Source of the DNA: Pseudoroseicyclus aestuarii
Lineage (GTDB): Bacteria; Pseudomonadota; Alphaproteobacteria; Rhodobacterales; Rhodobacteraceae
NCBI RefSeq assembly: GCF_003217255.1
Contig: NZ_QJTE01000001.1
Span: 372,001 to 436,000 of the forward strand
DNA: 64,000 nucleotides
Direction: 5' to 3'
Below, in pieces: positions 8,352-15,877 of this stretch; the first letter of the stretch is position 1, and each line of letters starts with the position of its first letter. Made by a program: the position numbers and the translations under genes. Under the pieces are notes generated by a model, which saw only the letters and a program-made list of their open reading frames with translations, searched no databases and had not been told where the DNA came from.

Positions 8352-9143
8352 CAGCAGTTTCGGACGGCCGCGCCGCTGCGCCTGCGGCAGGTGGCGGTTG
8401 AGGCGGGCGTTCACCCGGCCCATGACGGCGATGATCGCCAGCGTCAGCAGGATGAAATAGCCGGCTAGGATGGGGTAGGGGACGAAGGGATTGAAGGTCT
8501 TGTCCGCGAAGTAGGAGGCGTAATAGAGCGCATCGCCGCGCTGCTGCAGCGCCGGAAAGCCCGAGAAGAAGACCAGCGTCGTGGCGTGGAAGAGGAAGAT
8601 CGCCTCGTTCGTGTAGGAGGGCCAGGCCAGGCGCAGCAGCACCGGCCATGTCACGCGCCGGAACTTGGTCCAGCCGGTCAGGCCATAGGCATCGGCGGCC
8701 TCGGATTCGCCCGGCGGGACGGCGCGCAGGGCGCCGTAGAAGATCTCGGCCGAATAGGCGGCGGTGTTCAGGAACAGGACCAGCGCCGCCCCCGCCCAGG
8801 CCGAGGTGAGCGCGCCGAGGCCGGGGTAGGCGCCCTTGAGCGAGAGGAAGAGGAAGTAGGCGAAGAAGACCTGGATGAAGAGCGGGCTGCCGCGGAAGAC
8901 GAAGATCACCGCCTCCGAGGGCTTGCGCCAGAGCGGGTTGCGCGAGGCCTTGCCCACCGCCAGCGCCGTGGCGAGGCAGAAGCCGCTGAGCAGCGCCACG
9001 AGGCCGAAGTAGAGGTTCCAGATCATCCCCGAGCCGATCAGCGTGACCTGCTGGCACAGGGTGAAATCGCTGCGCGGCAGCAGCCTTTCGCCATAGCCGA
9101 TGGAGCGGAAGGCGTAATCCGCGACGGTGTCCCAGCAGCTCAT
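8334..9143 (-). CDS. Amino acid ABC transporter permease, HisM type
   Basis: 269 residues with five or more hydrophobic segments. The permease coupling motif EAADAYGLTGWTKFRRVTWP (EAA loop) contacts the ATPase. A membrane subunit of the polar-amino-acid uptake family (histidine, arginine/ornithine, octopine, nopaline). The start ATG overlaps the stop of the companion permease by four bases. A longer open frame upstream to 9758 reads through that companion gene in another frame and is not coding. The end lies in a 17-base tandem duplication. With its partner, binding protein and ATPase it would import a basic amino acid or opine. Confidence 0.9.
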   Translation of the reverse strand: MSCWDTVADYAFRSIGYGERLLPRSDFTLCQQVTLIGSGMIWNLYFGLVALLSGFCLATALAVGKASRNPLWRKPSEAVIFVFRGSPLFIQVFFAYFLFLSLKGAYPGLGALTSAWAGAALVLFLNTAAYSAEIFYGALRAVPPGESEAADAYGLTGWTKFRRVTWPVLLRLAWPSYTNEAIFLFHATTLVFFSGFPALQQRGDALYYASYFADKTFNPFVPYPILAGYFILLTLAIIAVMGRVNARLNRHLPQAQRRGRPKLLTQILR

Positions 9144-10048
9144 TGCGGCCCCATGGCGTCTGCTTGCCGGGCGCCGGCGCGCCGCTCGGCCCGGGCGATG
9201 CGGGCATCGACATGGCCGATCCGCCCCTCGAGCCGGTCGAGCGCGATACCCGAAAGCTTCGTGCAGAGAAGGTAGAAGACGAGCAGCGCGCCGAAGTAAT
9301 AGACGCGCCAGTCGCCATGCGGGTAGTCGGTGAACTGCGGCGTCTTGCTGCCCCCCAGATCGCGGGCCCAGTAGACGATGTCCTGGATGCCCAGCAGGAA
9401 CAGCAGCGGCGTCGCCTTGAGCAGCACCATCCATGTGTTCGACAGGCCGGGCAGGGCATAGACCCACATCTGCGGCACCAGGATGCGGCGGAAGACCTGC
9501 CGCGGCGCCATGCCGTAGGCCTCGGCCGTCTCGAGCTGGGCGCGGGGGACGGCGCGCATCGCGCCGTAAAGGACATTGGCGGCGAAGGCGCCGAAGACGA
9601 TGGCGAAGGTCACCACCGCGAGCCAGAAGCCATAAAGGTCGTGCACCCATTGCGCGGCATTGCCGAGCGGCATCTTGGCCGCAGAGCAGACGACGAAGTC
9701 GTTGCCCTGCCGGATCGGCTGGTCCCAGTCGGGGCAGAGCGCCTTGTGCCGCAGCCATTCGATGCCCTGGTCGAGCGCGATGACGAAGAACAGGAAGAAG
9801 GCGATGTCGGGCACGCCGCGCACCACGGCGATATAGCCCTTGCCCAGCCAGGACAGCGGCGCGATGCGGCTGCGCGCCGCGACGGCGCCGGCAAAGCCGA
9901 AGGCCAGGGCGGCCGGGGCGGTGACCGCCAGCAGCAAAAGGACGGTGCCGAAGGCCTGGTAGAAGGCCAGGTGCTTGCCCGTCGTCAGGTAGCAGGACAG
10001 CCAGGCCAGGCCCTCAAGCGTCTCGGGATCGGCGCAGTATGAGAACAT
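9140..10048 (-). CDS. Amino acid ABC transporter permease, HisQ type
   Basis: 302 residues from the ATG at 10048 (MFSYCADPETLEG). A GTG at 10063 in the same frame would add five residues, and neither has a clear ribosome site. It has several membrane segments and the EAA loop ETAEAYGMAPRQVFRRILVP near residue 190. Between membrane segments there is a longer-than-usual insert (about residues 95-140, with two Cys) that should face the periplasm. It pairs with the downstream permease as a heterodimeric channel and follows the binding-protein gene by 71 bases. The C-terminal 40 residues are basic and Ala/Arg-rich. Confidence 0.88.
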   Translation of the reverse strand: MFSYCADPETLEGLAWLSCYLTTGKHLAFYQAFGTVLLLLAVTAPAALAFGFAGAVAARSRIAPLSWLGKGYIAVVRGVPDIAFFLFFVIALDQGIEWLRHKALCPDWDQPIRQGNDFVVCSAAKMPLGNAAQWVHDLYGFWLAVVTFAIVFGAFAANVLYGAMRAVPRAQLETAEAYGMAPRQVFRRILVPQMWVYALPGLSNTWMVLLKATPLLFLLGIQDIVYWARDLGGSKTPQFTDYPHGDWRVYYFGALLVFYLLCTKLSGIALDRLEGRIGHVDARIARAERRAGARQADAMGPQ

Positions 10049-10119
10049 TACAGGGTCCGGCACAGGAGGGGTGCCCTGCCGGGCGGGCCGGCAGGGCAGG
10101 GATCAGGCGAAAGGGCGCG

Positions 10120-10848
10120 TCATTCGTAGACGGCGGTATCCTCGCCGAACCACTTGCGCAGCATCTCGTTGAGGCTGCCGTCTTCCTTCATCTCGGTGAT
10201 GACGGCGTCGAAGGTCTCGCGCAGGTCTCCGTCGCTTTCGCGCAGGCCCATGCCGATGCCGCCGCCCAGCGGCACGCCATCGCCGACGAAGACCAGCTCT
10301 CCGCCCGAGGCTTCGACCACCGGCACGAGGTAGTCGTAATCGGCGAAGACGGCATCGGCCTCGCCGTTGCGCATGGCGGCGACGGTTTCCTCGGGCGTGG
10401 CGTATTCAAGAAGGGTGGCGCCGGTCTCGGCGACATGGCCGGCCTGGATCGTGGCGGTCTGCGCCGCGACCACGCCGCCATCGATATCGGCATCCTCGCT
10501 GAGCGCGACATAGGAGCTAACGGTGGGCGGGTAGTAGTCCTGGGTGAAGTCGATGACCTCGTCCCGCTCGTCGGTGATGCTCATGCCGGCCATGATCGTG
10601 TCGTAGTTGCCGGAGACGAGGTTGGGGATGATCGAATCCCAGTCGTTGGTGACCCATTCGCAGGTCAGGCCGGCCCGCTCGCACAGCACGTTGCCGAGCT
10701 CGATTTCGAAGCCGTCAACAGTGCCGCTGTCGTTGATGAAATTGTACGGAGGATAGGCGCCCTCCGTGCCCATGCGGATCGTGTCCTGAGCGAAGGAGGC
10801 GGCGGGGGCGAGGGCGAGGCCCGCGGCGAGAAGAAGGGTGTTTTTCAT
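10120..10848 (-). CDS. Periplasmic amino acid-binding protein of the ABC transporter
   Basis: 242 residues. The signal peptide ends at about residue 20 (ASFA, then QDTIRMGTEGAYPPYNF). The family-3 solute-binding features are clear: GTEGAYPPYNF, DGFEIELGNVLCERAGL with WDSIIPNLVSGNYD, and MAGMSITDERDEVIDFTQDY, which carries the Arg that holds the ligand carboxylate. It delivers a polar amino acid or opine to the two permeases encoded next. AGGGAGACG just before the ATG gives a strong ribosome site. Compared with relatives it is slightly short but complete. The ATPase gene is not adjacent: a rightward VPLPA-CTERM gene lies between. Confidence 0.9.
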   Translation of the reverse strand: MKNTLLLAAGLALAPAASFAQDTIRMGTEGAYPPYNFINDSGTVDGFEIELGNVLCERAGLTCEWVTNDWDSIIPNLVSGNYDTIMAGMSITDERDEVIDFTQDYYPPTVSSYVALSEDADIDGGVVAAQTATIQAGHVAETGATLLEYATPEETVAAMRNGEADAVFADYDYLVPVVEASGGELVFVGDGVPLGGGIGMGLRESDGDLRETFDAVITEMKEDGSLNEMLRKWFGEDTAVYE

Positions 10849-11114
10849 TGTCGTCTCCCTGTGTGTGCCGGCGATGAAAGCCGCGAAATGCGCAAATCAC
10901 AAGGTTTTTGGCCCAAAAATCGCAAGAATCCATGGCAAATGCCCGAAACTTGGGCAGTGTTGAGGGAGGAGCGCGATGGGCAGATATCGCCTCCCGAGCG
11001 CCTTAGTCCGCCGCCGGACCGCCATGGAAACGCCTTGTTTCGAAAATGGCCGGTAGAGCGCCGCTGCTCTGCCCCGCTAAGCACGCTCCAAGGCATTCAA
11101 CGGGAGTTTGAGTA

Positions 11115-11798
11115 ATGAGCGTCAAAGTTATTGCGACGATTGCGGCAGTCCTCGTCGGGGCGGCCGGCGCGGCCTCTGCCGCCACCATCGATTTCGACGT
11201 CAACCGCGGCTGGAGCAGCGCGGGGCAGACCTACGGCGACGTCACCGTCACCGGCGGTCATGTCGGCAGGGACGGGACGATCCTGACCAACACTAGCGCG
11301 GTCGCCAGCTGGTCCGGCAAAATGGGCGGCATCGGCGTCTGTTCGGGTCTGATCTGCACCACCGGCACGGCCGAGTGGGGCTCGCTTTTCGACCAGCACA
11401 CGATCGACGGCAAGGGCGCGCCCGAAATGGCCTTCCTGTCGTTCGGATCGCTGGACGTGCAGATCGACTCCGTCACGCTGAGCTACTGGGGCAAAAGCGA
11501 CGAGTTCGACTTCGCGAGCTACGCCTCGCTTGCGACCGGATCGAAGCCGATCAGCTTCACCAGCGATCACGACGCGGAGGGTGACAGCCCGGTCAAGACC
11601 TTCGCCTTCGCCGATGGCATGCTGACCGGCTCTCTCTTCGGCTTCGGTGCCAACTTCCACGACGACGCCTTCAAGCTGAAGAGCGTGACCTACAGCGAGA
11701 TGCCTGCGACGGCGCCGGTTCCGCTGCCGGCCGCCGGCCTCATGCTGCTGGCCGCCCTCGGCGGTCTGGGCGGGATGCGCCGCCTGCGCCGCGGCTGA
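11115..11798 (+). CDS. VPLPA-CTERM sorting domain protein
   Basis: 227 residues. There is an N-terminal signal peptide (cleavage after ASA, about residue 22), then a secreted Gly/Ser/Asp-rich domain with two close Cys (GVCSGLICTTG). The C-terminal sorting signal at residues 202-227 starts VPLPAAGLMLLAALGG, has a hydrophobic helix and ends in an Arg cluster. This is the Rhodobacterales variant of PEP-CTERM, processed by an exosortase/EpsH-type enzyme, which is not encoded in this window. The product should be a surface or matrix protein. GGGAG at 11102-11106 supports the ATG. It has its own terminator and runs against the transporter genes on both sides. Confidence 0.88.
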   Translation: MSVKVIATIAAVLVGAAGAASAATIDFDVNRGWSSAGQTYGDVTVTGGHVGRDGTILTNTSAVASWSGKMGGIGVCSGLICTTGTAEWGSLFDQHTIDGKGAPEMAFLSFGSLDVQIDSVTLSYWGKSDEFDFASYASLATGSKPISFTSDHDAEGDSPVKTFAFADGMLTGSLFGFGANFHDDAFKLKSVTYSEMPATAPVPLPAAGLMLLAALGGLGGMRRLRRG

Positions 11799-11823
11799 TC
11801 GCCTGAAGGCTTTGATGACGAAG

Positions 11824-11853
11824 AGGGGCGGTCCGGTCGGGCCGCCCCTTTTT
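11824..11853 (+). terminator. Rho-independent terminator of the VPLPA-CTERM gene
   Basis: AGGGGCGGTCC (11824-11834), loop GGTC, GGGCCGCCCCT (11839-11849), then TTTT. The 11-base stem has one wobble. It lies 25 bases after the stop codon and just before the end of the convergent ATPase gene. Confidence 0.93.
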
Positions 11854-11860
11854 CATGGGG

Positions 11861-12646
11861 TCAGCCCGCGGCGTCCTTCGGCATCGTCGCGGAGAGGAAC
11901 TGCCGCAGCCGCTCGGAGCGGGGCTGGCCGAAAAGCTGCTCCGGCGGGCCCTCTTCTTCGATCAGGCCCTTGTGCAGGAAGATGACGTGGTCGGCGCAAT
12001 CGGCGGCCATCTTCATGTCGTGCGTGACGAGGACCATGGTCCGCCCCTCGTCGGCGAGGGACTTGATGACGCGCACCACCTCCTGCTCGAGCTCGGGGTC
12101 GAGGGCGCTGGTCGGTTCGTCGAAGAGCATGGCCTTGGGCTCCATGCACAGGGCGCGGGCGATGGCGGCGCGCTGCTGCTGCCCGCCGGAAAGCTGTGCG
12201 GGCCAGGCATCGGCCTTGTCGCCGATGCCGACGCGGTCGAGGTACTTGCGCGCCGCGGCCTCGACCTCGGCCTTGGGCCGGCCGAGGACATGGACCGGCG
12301 CCTCCATCACGTTCTGCAGCACCGTCAGATGGGCCCAGAGATTGAACTGCTGGAAGACCATCGACAGGTTGGTGCGGATGCGGGTGACCTGCGCCCGGTC
12401 GGCGGGGCGGCGGGCCTGCCCGGTGCCGGTCCAGCGCACCGGCTCTCCCTCGAAGAGGACTTCGCCCTGCTGGCTGTCCTCGAGCAGGTTGCAGCAGCGC
12501 AGCAGCGTGGACTTGCCCGAGCCAGAGGAGCCGATCAGCGCCACGACATGGCCGCGCGGGGCGGTGATGTCGACGCCCTTCAGCACCTCGAGCGCGCCGT
12601 AGGATTTGTGCAGGTCGCGGATCTCGATGACGTTGCTGGTGCTCAC
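11861..12646 (-). CDS. Amino acid ABC transporter ATP-binding protein, HisP type
   Basis: 261 residues from a GTG at 12646 (VSTSNVIEIRDLHKSYG), which gives the usual family length; the open frame continues upstream without similarity. Walker A GSSGSGKST, the Q-loop stretch LSMVFQQFNLWAHLTVLQNV, signature LSGGQQQR, Walker B AMLFDEPTSALD and the H-loop VLVTHDM are all present. The FNLWAHLTVLQNVMEAP segment is typical of the HisP/OccP branch that serves basic amino acids and opines. It is very likely the energising subunit for the permeases at 8334-10048, although the gene is separated from the binding-protein gene by an oppositely oriented VPLPA-CTERM gene. Confidence 0.92.
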   Translation of the reverse strand: MSTSNVIEIRDLHKSYGALEVLKGVDITAPRGHVVALIGSSGSGKSTLLRCCNLLEDSQQGEVLFEGEPVRWTGTGQARRPADRAQVTRIRTNLSMVFQQFNLWAHLTVLQNVMEAPVHVLGRPKAEVEAAARKYLDRVGIGDKADAWPAQLSGGQQQRAAIARALCMEPKAMLFDEPTSALDPELEQEVVRVIKSLADEGRTMVLVTHDMKMAADCADHVIFLHKGLIEEEGPPEQLFGQPRSERLRQFLSATMPKDAAG

Positions 12647-12807
12647 GGGGCCTCTGGAACCTTGGGGTGCAGGGCCACCACTACGGCGCAGGATCTGCAC
12701 GAATGCAATCCATTTGAGCATCTGCCGCCGCGACCGGCAGCGGCGGGGGGCCGCGCCCGCCCGTGCGCTGGGCGGATCGCGCAAAGGATGGGCGCTGCGG
12801 CCTGCGC

Positions 12808-13251
12808 CTAGCGGCGCCGCGCCTCGACCGCCTGCCGCGCGCGGGCGCTGTCGGGATCGGAGATGCCGAGCAGCGGGGCGACCATGCGCATCAGCGAGTC
12901 CTCTTCGTCGTCGCGCTGGCCGTCGGTCAGCACCACATCCCAGAGGGCTTCCATCACGGCGGTCCGCTCCTCGTAGGGGACGCTGTCCTTGATGGCGCGG
13001 GTGAAGCGGACGGTATCGGGGGCCTCGTTCTCGAGCGCCTCGCAGTCCTGCCGCAGGGCCGCGGCATCCCCGGGCGTCAGGCCGTAGCGCGACGCGAGGA
13101 TGCGGTCGATCCGCGCCACCTCGGCGGTATCGTAGGTGCCGTCGGAGCGGGCGATGCGGACGAGCAGCGCGCCGAGCGCCCGGCGGGCGTCGGGATCGGG
13201 CAGCGTCTCGGGGTCGGGCGCCGTCAGCCGGCGAAGCAGATCTGCAAACAT
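12808..13251 (-). CDS. TerB-family protein
   Basis: 147 residues, all helical in appearance. The TerB-like core runs from ALGALLVRIARSDGTYDTAEVARID through a second helical pair to EALWDVVLTDGQRDDEEDSLMRMV. The paired acidic DG motifs (SDGTYD, TDGQRDDEE) are the likely metal-binding positions of this fold, known from tellurite-resistance TerB and DjlA-like proteins. No transmembrane segment is present. It stands alone with no other ter genes nearby, so tellurite resistance should not be assumed. Such single TerB genes are common in alphaproteobacteria and their role is unclear. Confidence 0.75.
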   Translation of the reverse strand: MFADLLRRLTAPDPETLPDPDARRALGALLVRIARSDGTYDTAEVARIDRILASRYGLTPGDAAALRQDCEALENEAPDTVRFTRAIKDSVPYEERTAVMEALWDVVLTDGQRDDEEDSLMRMVAPLLGISDPDSARARQAVEARRR

Positions 13252-13294
13252 GAAGCGAAGCTAGGGCGGCAGGGGCCGGGAGGGAAGGGAGGAA

Positions 13295-14083
13295 TCACAG
13301 CATCGCGAAGCGGGCGGAGAGGGATTCAAGCTCCCGGTGCAGGCCGTAGGGCGGATTGACGATCAGCAGGCCGGAGCCGGCCATCCGGTGCCCTTCGCGC
13401 GCGGGTGGAAAGCGGACCTCGTGGCGCACCGCATCGGTCAGGTCCGGCTCGAGCGCGCGCAGCATCGGGGCATGGGGCGAGGGTTCGGCACGCCCGTCGA
13501 GCAGCGGGTACCAGAGCATCAGCACGCCCACCGGCCAGGCCTTGTGCAGCTTGCGCGTGAGGCGGGGGATGGTGCGGTAATCCTCCTTCACCTCCCAGGA
13601 GGGGTCGATCAGGCACAGCCCGCGCCGCGGCTCGGGCGGGGCGAGCGAAAGCGCGAGGTCGCCGCCGTCGCGCTTGTGCACCCGCAGCGGCCAGGGGGCG
13701 AGGGCTTCTGTCAGTGCGGCATGTTCGGCCGGGTGCAGTTCGGCCAGATCGCCGCGATCGCCCTCGCGCAGGGTCAGCGCTGCGATCATCGGAGAGCCGG
13801 GATAGGCCGCGGCGCCGTGCTTCGCGCGCACCGCGGCGATGGCGCGGGCATAGGGATGGGCGGCGGGGAACCAGTCCTCGCTGCGGGCGATGCCGCCCGC
13901 GGCCTCGCCGGTCTTGGCGGCCTCCTGGCCCGCAAGGTCGTAAAGGCCGCGACCGGCATGCGTCTCGATATAGCTGATCGGCTTGGCCTTGGAGGTCATC
14001 CGCGAGAGGATCCAGGCCAGCACCGCGTGCTTGTGCACATCGGCAAGGTTCCCGGCGTGGTAGGCGTGCTGGTAGGAAAGCAT
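13295..14083 (-). CDS. rlmJ: 23S rRNA (adenine(2030)-N6)-methyltransferase
   Basis: 262 residues. The N-terminus MLSYQHAYHAGNLADVHKH is the hallmark of RlmJ, which methylates A2030 of 23S rRNA using S-adenosylmethionine. YIETHAGRGLYDL is the SAM-binding motif I, with the family's THAGRG signature. Motif IV reads LIDPSWEVKEDY, where E. coli-type enzymes have DPPY; Pro is replaced by Ser and Tyr by Trp, and Trp is tolerated as the stacking residue in other N6-adenine methyltransferases. The C-terminal MAGSGLLIVNPPYGL is the usual closing strand. Cytoplasmic, single-gene unit. Confidence 0.93.
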   Translation of the reverse strand: MLSYQHAYHAGNLADVHKHAVLAWILSRMTSKAKPISYIETHAGRGLYDLAGQEAAKTGEAAGGIARSEDWFPAAHPYARAIAAVRAKHGAAAYPGSPMIAALTLREGDRGDLAELHPAEHAALTEALAPWPLRVHKRDGGDLALSLAPPEPRRGLCLIDPSWEVKEDYRTIPRLTRKLHKAWPVGVLMLWYPLLDGRAEPSPHAPMLRALEPDLTDAVRHEVRFPPAREGHRMAGSGLLIVNPPYGLHRELESLSARFAML

Positions 14084-14256
14084 TGAGGATCCCCGGAATT
14101 GGCCTTGCCCCGGTTAGACGGGCCGCCGCCCGCGGGCAAGCTGTGGCGCCGCTGCTGCAGCCCGGTCAGGATCGGGCGCAGATCGGCCCGCAGCCTGTCG
14201 CCAGCGGATGAAGATGGCGTAAATGGGACAAGCCCCCAATGATCGAGAGAATCCCC

Positions 14257-15078
14257 ATGGTCCTGCGCCAATCCCTGATCGCCGCCACGATCCTCATGCC
14301 CATGGCCGCAAGCGCCGGCAGCCTCGTTCAGCCGGTGGGCGAGCCGGTGATCGTCGGCAATGCGCCGGTGGCGCAGGCGCGGGTCGGCAATACCTTCGGC
14401 TTCACCCTGCGCGGCGGCGTCGCCACGCGGCCCGGCTACTTCGGCTCGGACGAGTACGAGGTCGGGCCCGACCTCGGCTTCGCGCTGGAGCGGCTGCGCT
14501 TCGGCTTCTTCGACATCGGCAACGACGATCCGGGCTACATCGCCACGGGCTTCGGCCTGCGCGGCTCCTTCCGCTACGTGCCCGAGCGCAGCGCCGACGA
14601 CTACGAGGAACTGGCGGGCCTCGAGGATATCGACGCGACCTACGAGCTGGGCCTCGGCGTGACCTACAGCCAGCCCCTCTTCGAGGTCTTCGCCGACCTG
14701 CGCTACGGCATCGGCGGGCACGAGAGCCTCGTGGCCGAGCTGGGCGCCGATGCGATCCTGCGCGTCAGCGACCGCCTGACCCTGCGCGCCGGCCCGCGCG
14801 TCCTGCTGGGCTCGGACGACTACGCCAGCACCTATTTCGGCGTGACCGAGGCCGAGGCCGCGGCGAGCGACTACGCCGCCTATGACGCCGAGGGCGGGCT
14901 GCTGTCGGCGGGGGTCGAGCTTCAGGCCGCCTACATGCTGACCGAGCGCTGGGGCATCGAGGGCGCCGTGGGCTACGACCGCTTCCTGAACGACGCCGAG
15001 GACAGCCCGATCACGGTCGAGGACGAGCAGTTCACCGCCCGTCTCGGCGTCACCCGCCGCTTCGACTTCCGCTTCTAG
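14257..15078 (+). CDS. MipA/OmpV family outer membrane protein
   Basis: 273 residues from the ATG at 14257, preceded by GAGAG at a proper distance. An ATG at 14239 would add six residues in front of the signal peptide. The signal peptide (MVLRQSLIAATILMPMAASA) is followed by GFTLRGGVATRPGYFGSDEYEVGPDLGF, the conserved start of MipA/OmpV barrels. Alternating hydrophobic strands continue to a terminal Phe (RFDFRF), the usual beta-barrel assembly signal. E. coli MipA scaffolds peptidoglycan enzymes, and other members are porin-like; which applies here is unknown. Single-gene unit ending at a hairpin. Confidence 0.85.
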   Translation: MVLRQSLIAATILMPMAASAGSLVQPVGEPVIVGNAPVAQARVGNTFGFTLRGGVATRPGYFGSDEYEVGPDLGFALERLRFGFFDIGNDDPGYIATGFGLRGSFRYVPERSADDYEELAGLEDIDATYELGLGVTYSQPLFEVFADLRYGIGGHESLVAELGADAILRVSDRLTLRAGPRVLLGSDDYASTYFGVTEAEAAASDYAAYDAEGGLLSAGVELQAAYMLTERWGIEGAVGYDRFLNDAEDSPITVEDEQFTARLGVTRRFDFRF

Positions 15079-15100
15079 GGTCTTCCCGAGCGAGGTCTTA

Positions 15101-15133
15101 GGGCCGCCCCGCCGATCCCGGCGCGGGCGGCCC
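15101..15133. terminator. Bidirectional hairpin between convergent genes
   Basis: GGGCCGCCC (15101-15109) pairs with GGGCGGCCC (15125-15133), and an inner CGCCG/CGGCG extends the stem. It lies 23 bases after the MipA-like gene and 19 bases from the end of the leftward EF-hand gene. The T-rich tail (GTTTCGTT) on the + side is weak. Confidence 0.7.
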
Positions 15134-15151
15134 GTTTCGTTGCGGCTGCAG

Positions 15152-15781
15152 TCAGTCGCCGATGGTGGTGATGCTGTCGATGCGGCCGCCGAGGTCGCTG
15201 CCGCCGGTCCCCGTCTCCACATCCGTCGCGCTGCCGATGCCGCTGCCGGTATCGTCGAGCGGATCGACGGTGCCCGGATCGGTGATGCTGTCGTTGTCGT
15301 TCAGGTCCTCGACGCCGCCGTCGATGTCGACGTCGCCCGAGGAGACGCTGCCGGCCAGCCCGCTGTCGATCTCTCCGGTCGTGGCGCGCAGGTCGTCCTG
15401 AAGGCCGTCCATCGTCGCGTCGATATCAGTATCGGCGGGGTCTATGTCAGTGGACAGGTCGACCTCCGTCTCCGCCCCGCCGCTCAGGTCGCTGTCGAGG
15501 CCGGTGGTGAGGCCTGCATCATCCGCCTCGCCCGTGGTGCCGCCAGTGGCCGAACCGGCGCCGCGCAGATCGGCGAGGAGCATCGAAAGCTCTGCCTCGC
15601 TCAGCACCCCGTCGCCATCCTCGTCGAAGCGGTCGAAGCTGCCGGCCTGCCATTCGGAGGCGCTGAGCGTGCCGTCCCCATCCGCGTCCCATTGCTGCAG
15701 CAGGTCCGTGGACGTCCCGGTGCCCTGCGCGAGGGCAGGGGCGGCGATCAGGGCGAGGATGGCGGTGAGGGGGGCTTTCAT
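15152..15781 (-). CDS. Secreted EF-hand protein with acidic repeat-like tail
   Basis: 209 residues from the ATG at 15781; the frame is open further upstream but the signal peptide (MKAPLTAILALIAAPALAQ) begins here. Two canonical EF-hand loops follow, DADGDGTLSASEW and DEDGDGVLSEAEL, so a calcium-binding pair is expected. The C-terminal two thirds are rich in Asp, Gly, Ser and Thr with DID/DVD steps and look disordered and calcium-attracting. The product would act in the periplasm or outside the cell. No enzymatic domain is visible. It runs leftward and is convergent with the MipA-like gene. Confidence 0.82.
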   Translation of the reverse strand: MKAPLTAILALIAAPALAQGTGTSTDLLQQWDADGDGTLSASEWQAGSFDRFDEDGDGVLSEAELSMLLADLRGAGSATGGTTGEADDAGLTTGLDSDLSGGAETEVDLSTDIDPADTDIDATMDGLQDDLRATTGEIDSGLAGSVSSGDVDIDGGVEDLNDNDSITDPGTVDPLDDTGSGIGSATDVETGTGGSDLGGRIDSITTIGD

Positions 15782-15877
15782 GGCGCGTCTCCGGCTGCTG
15801 GTGGCGCCGCCGCGCGGCGCCCTTTCAGCCAAGCAAACGCATGAGGCGGGACTGCGGTCCCGCCGCGGCCCCCCGGA

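Noticed and set aside
10849-11114. A riboswitch or attenuator upstream of the binding-protein gene
   Set aside because: The 266-base gap holds ordinary sequence with no conserved riboswitch core or leader peptide that I could recognise. It is shared with the divergent VPLPA-CTERM gene and probably holds both promoters.
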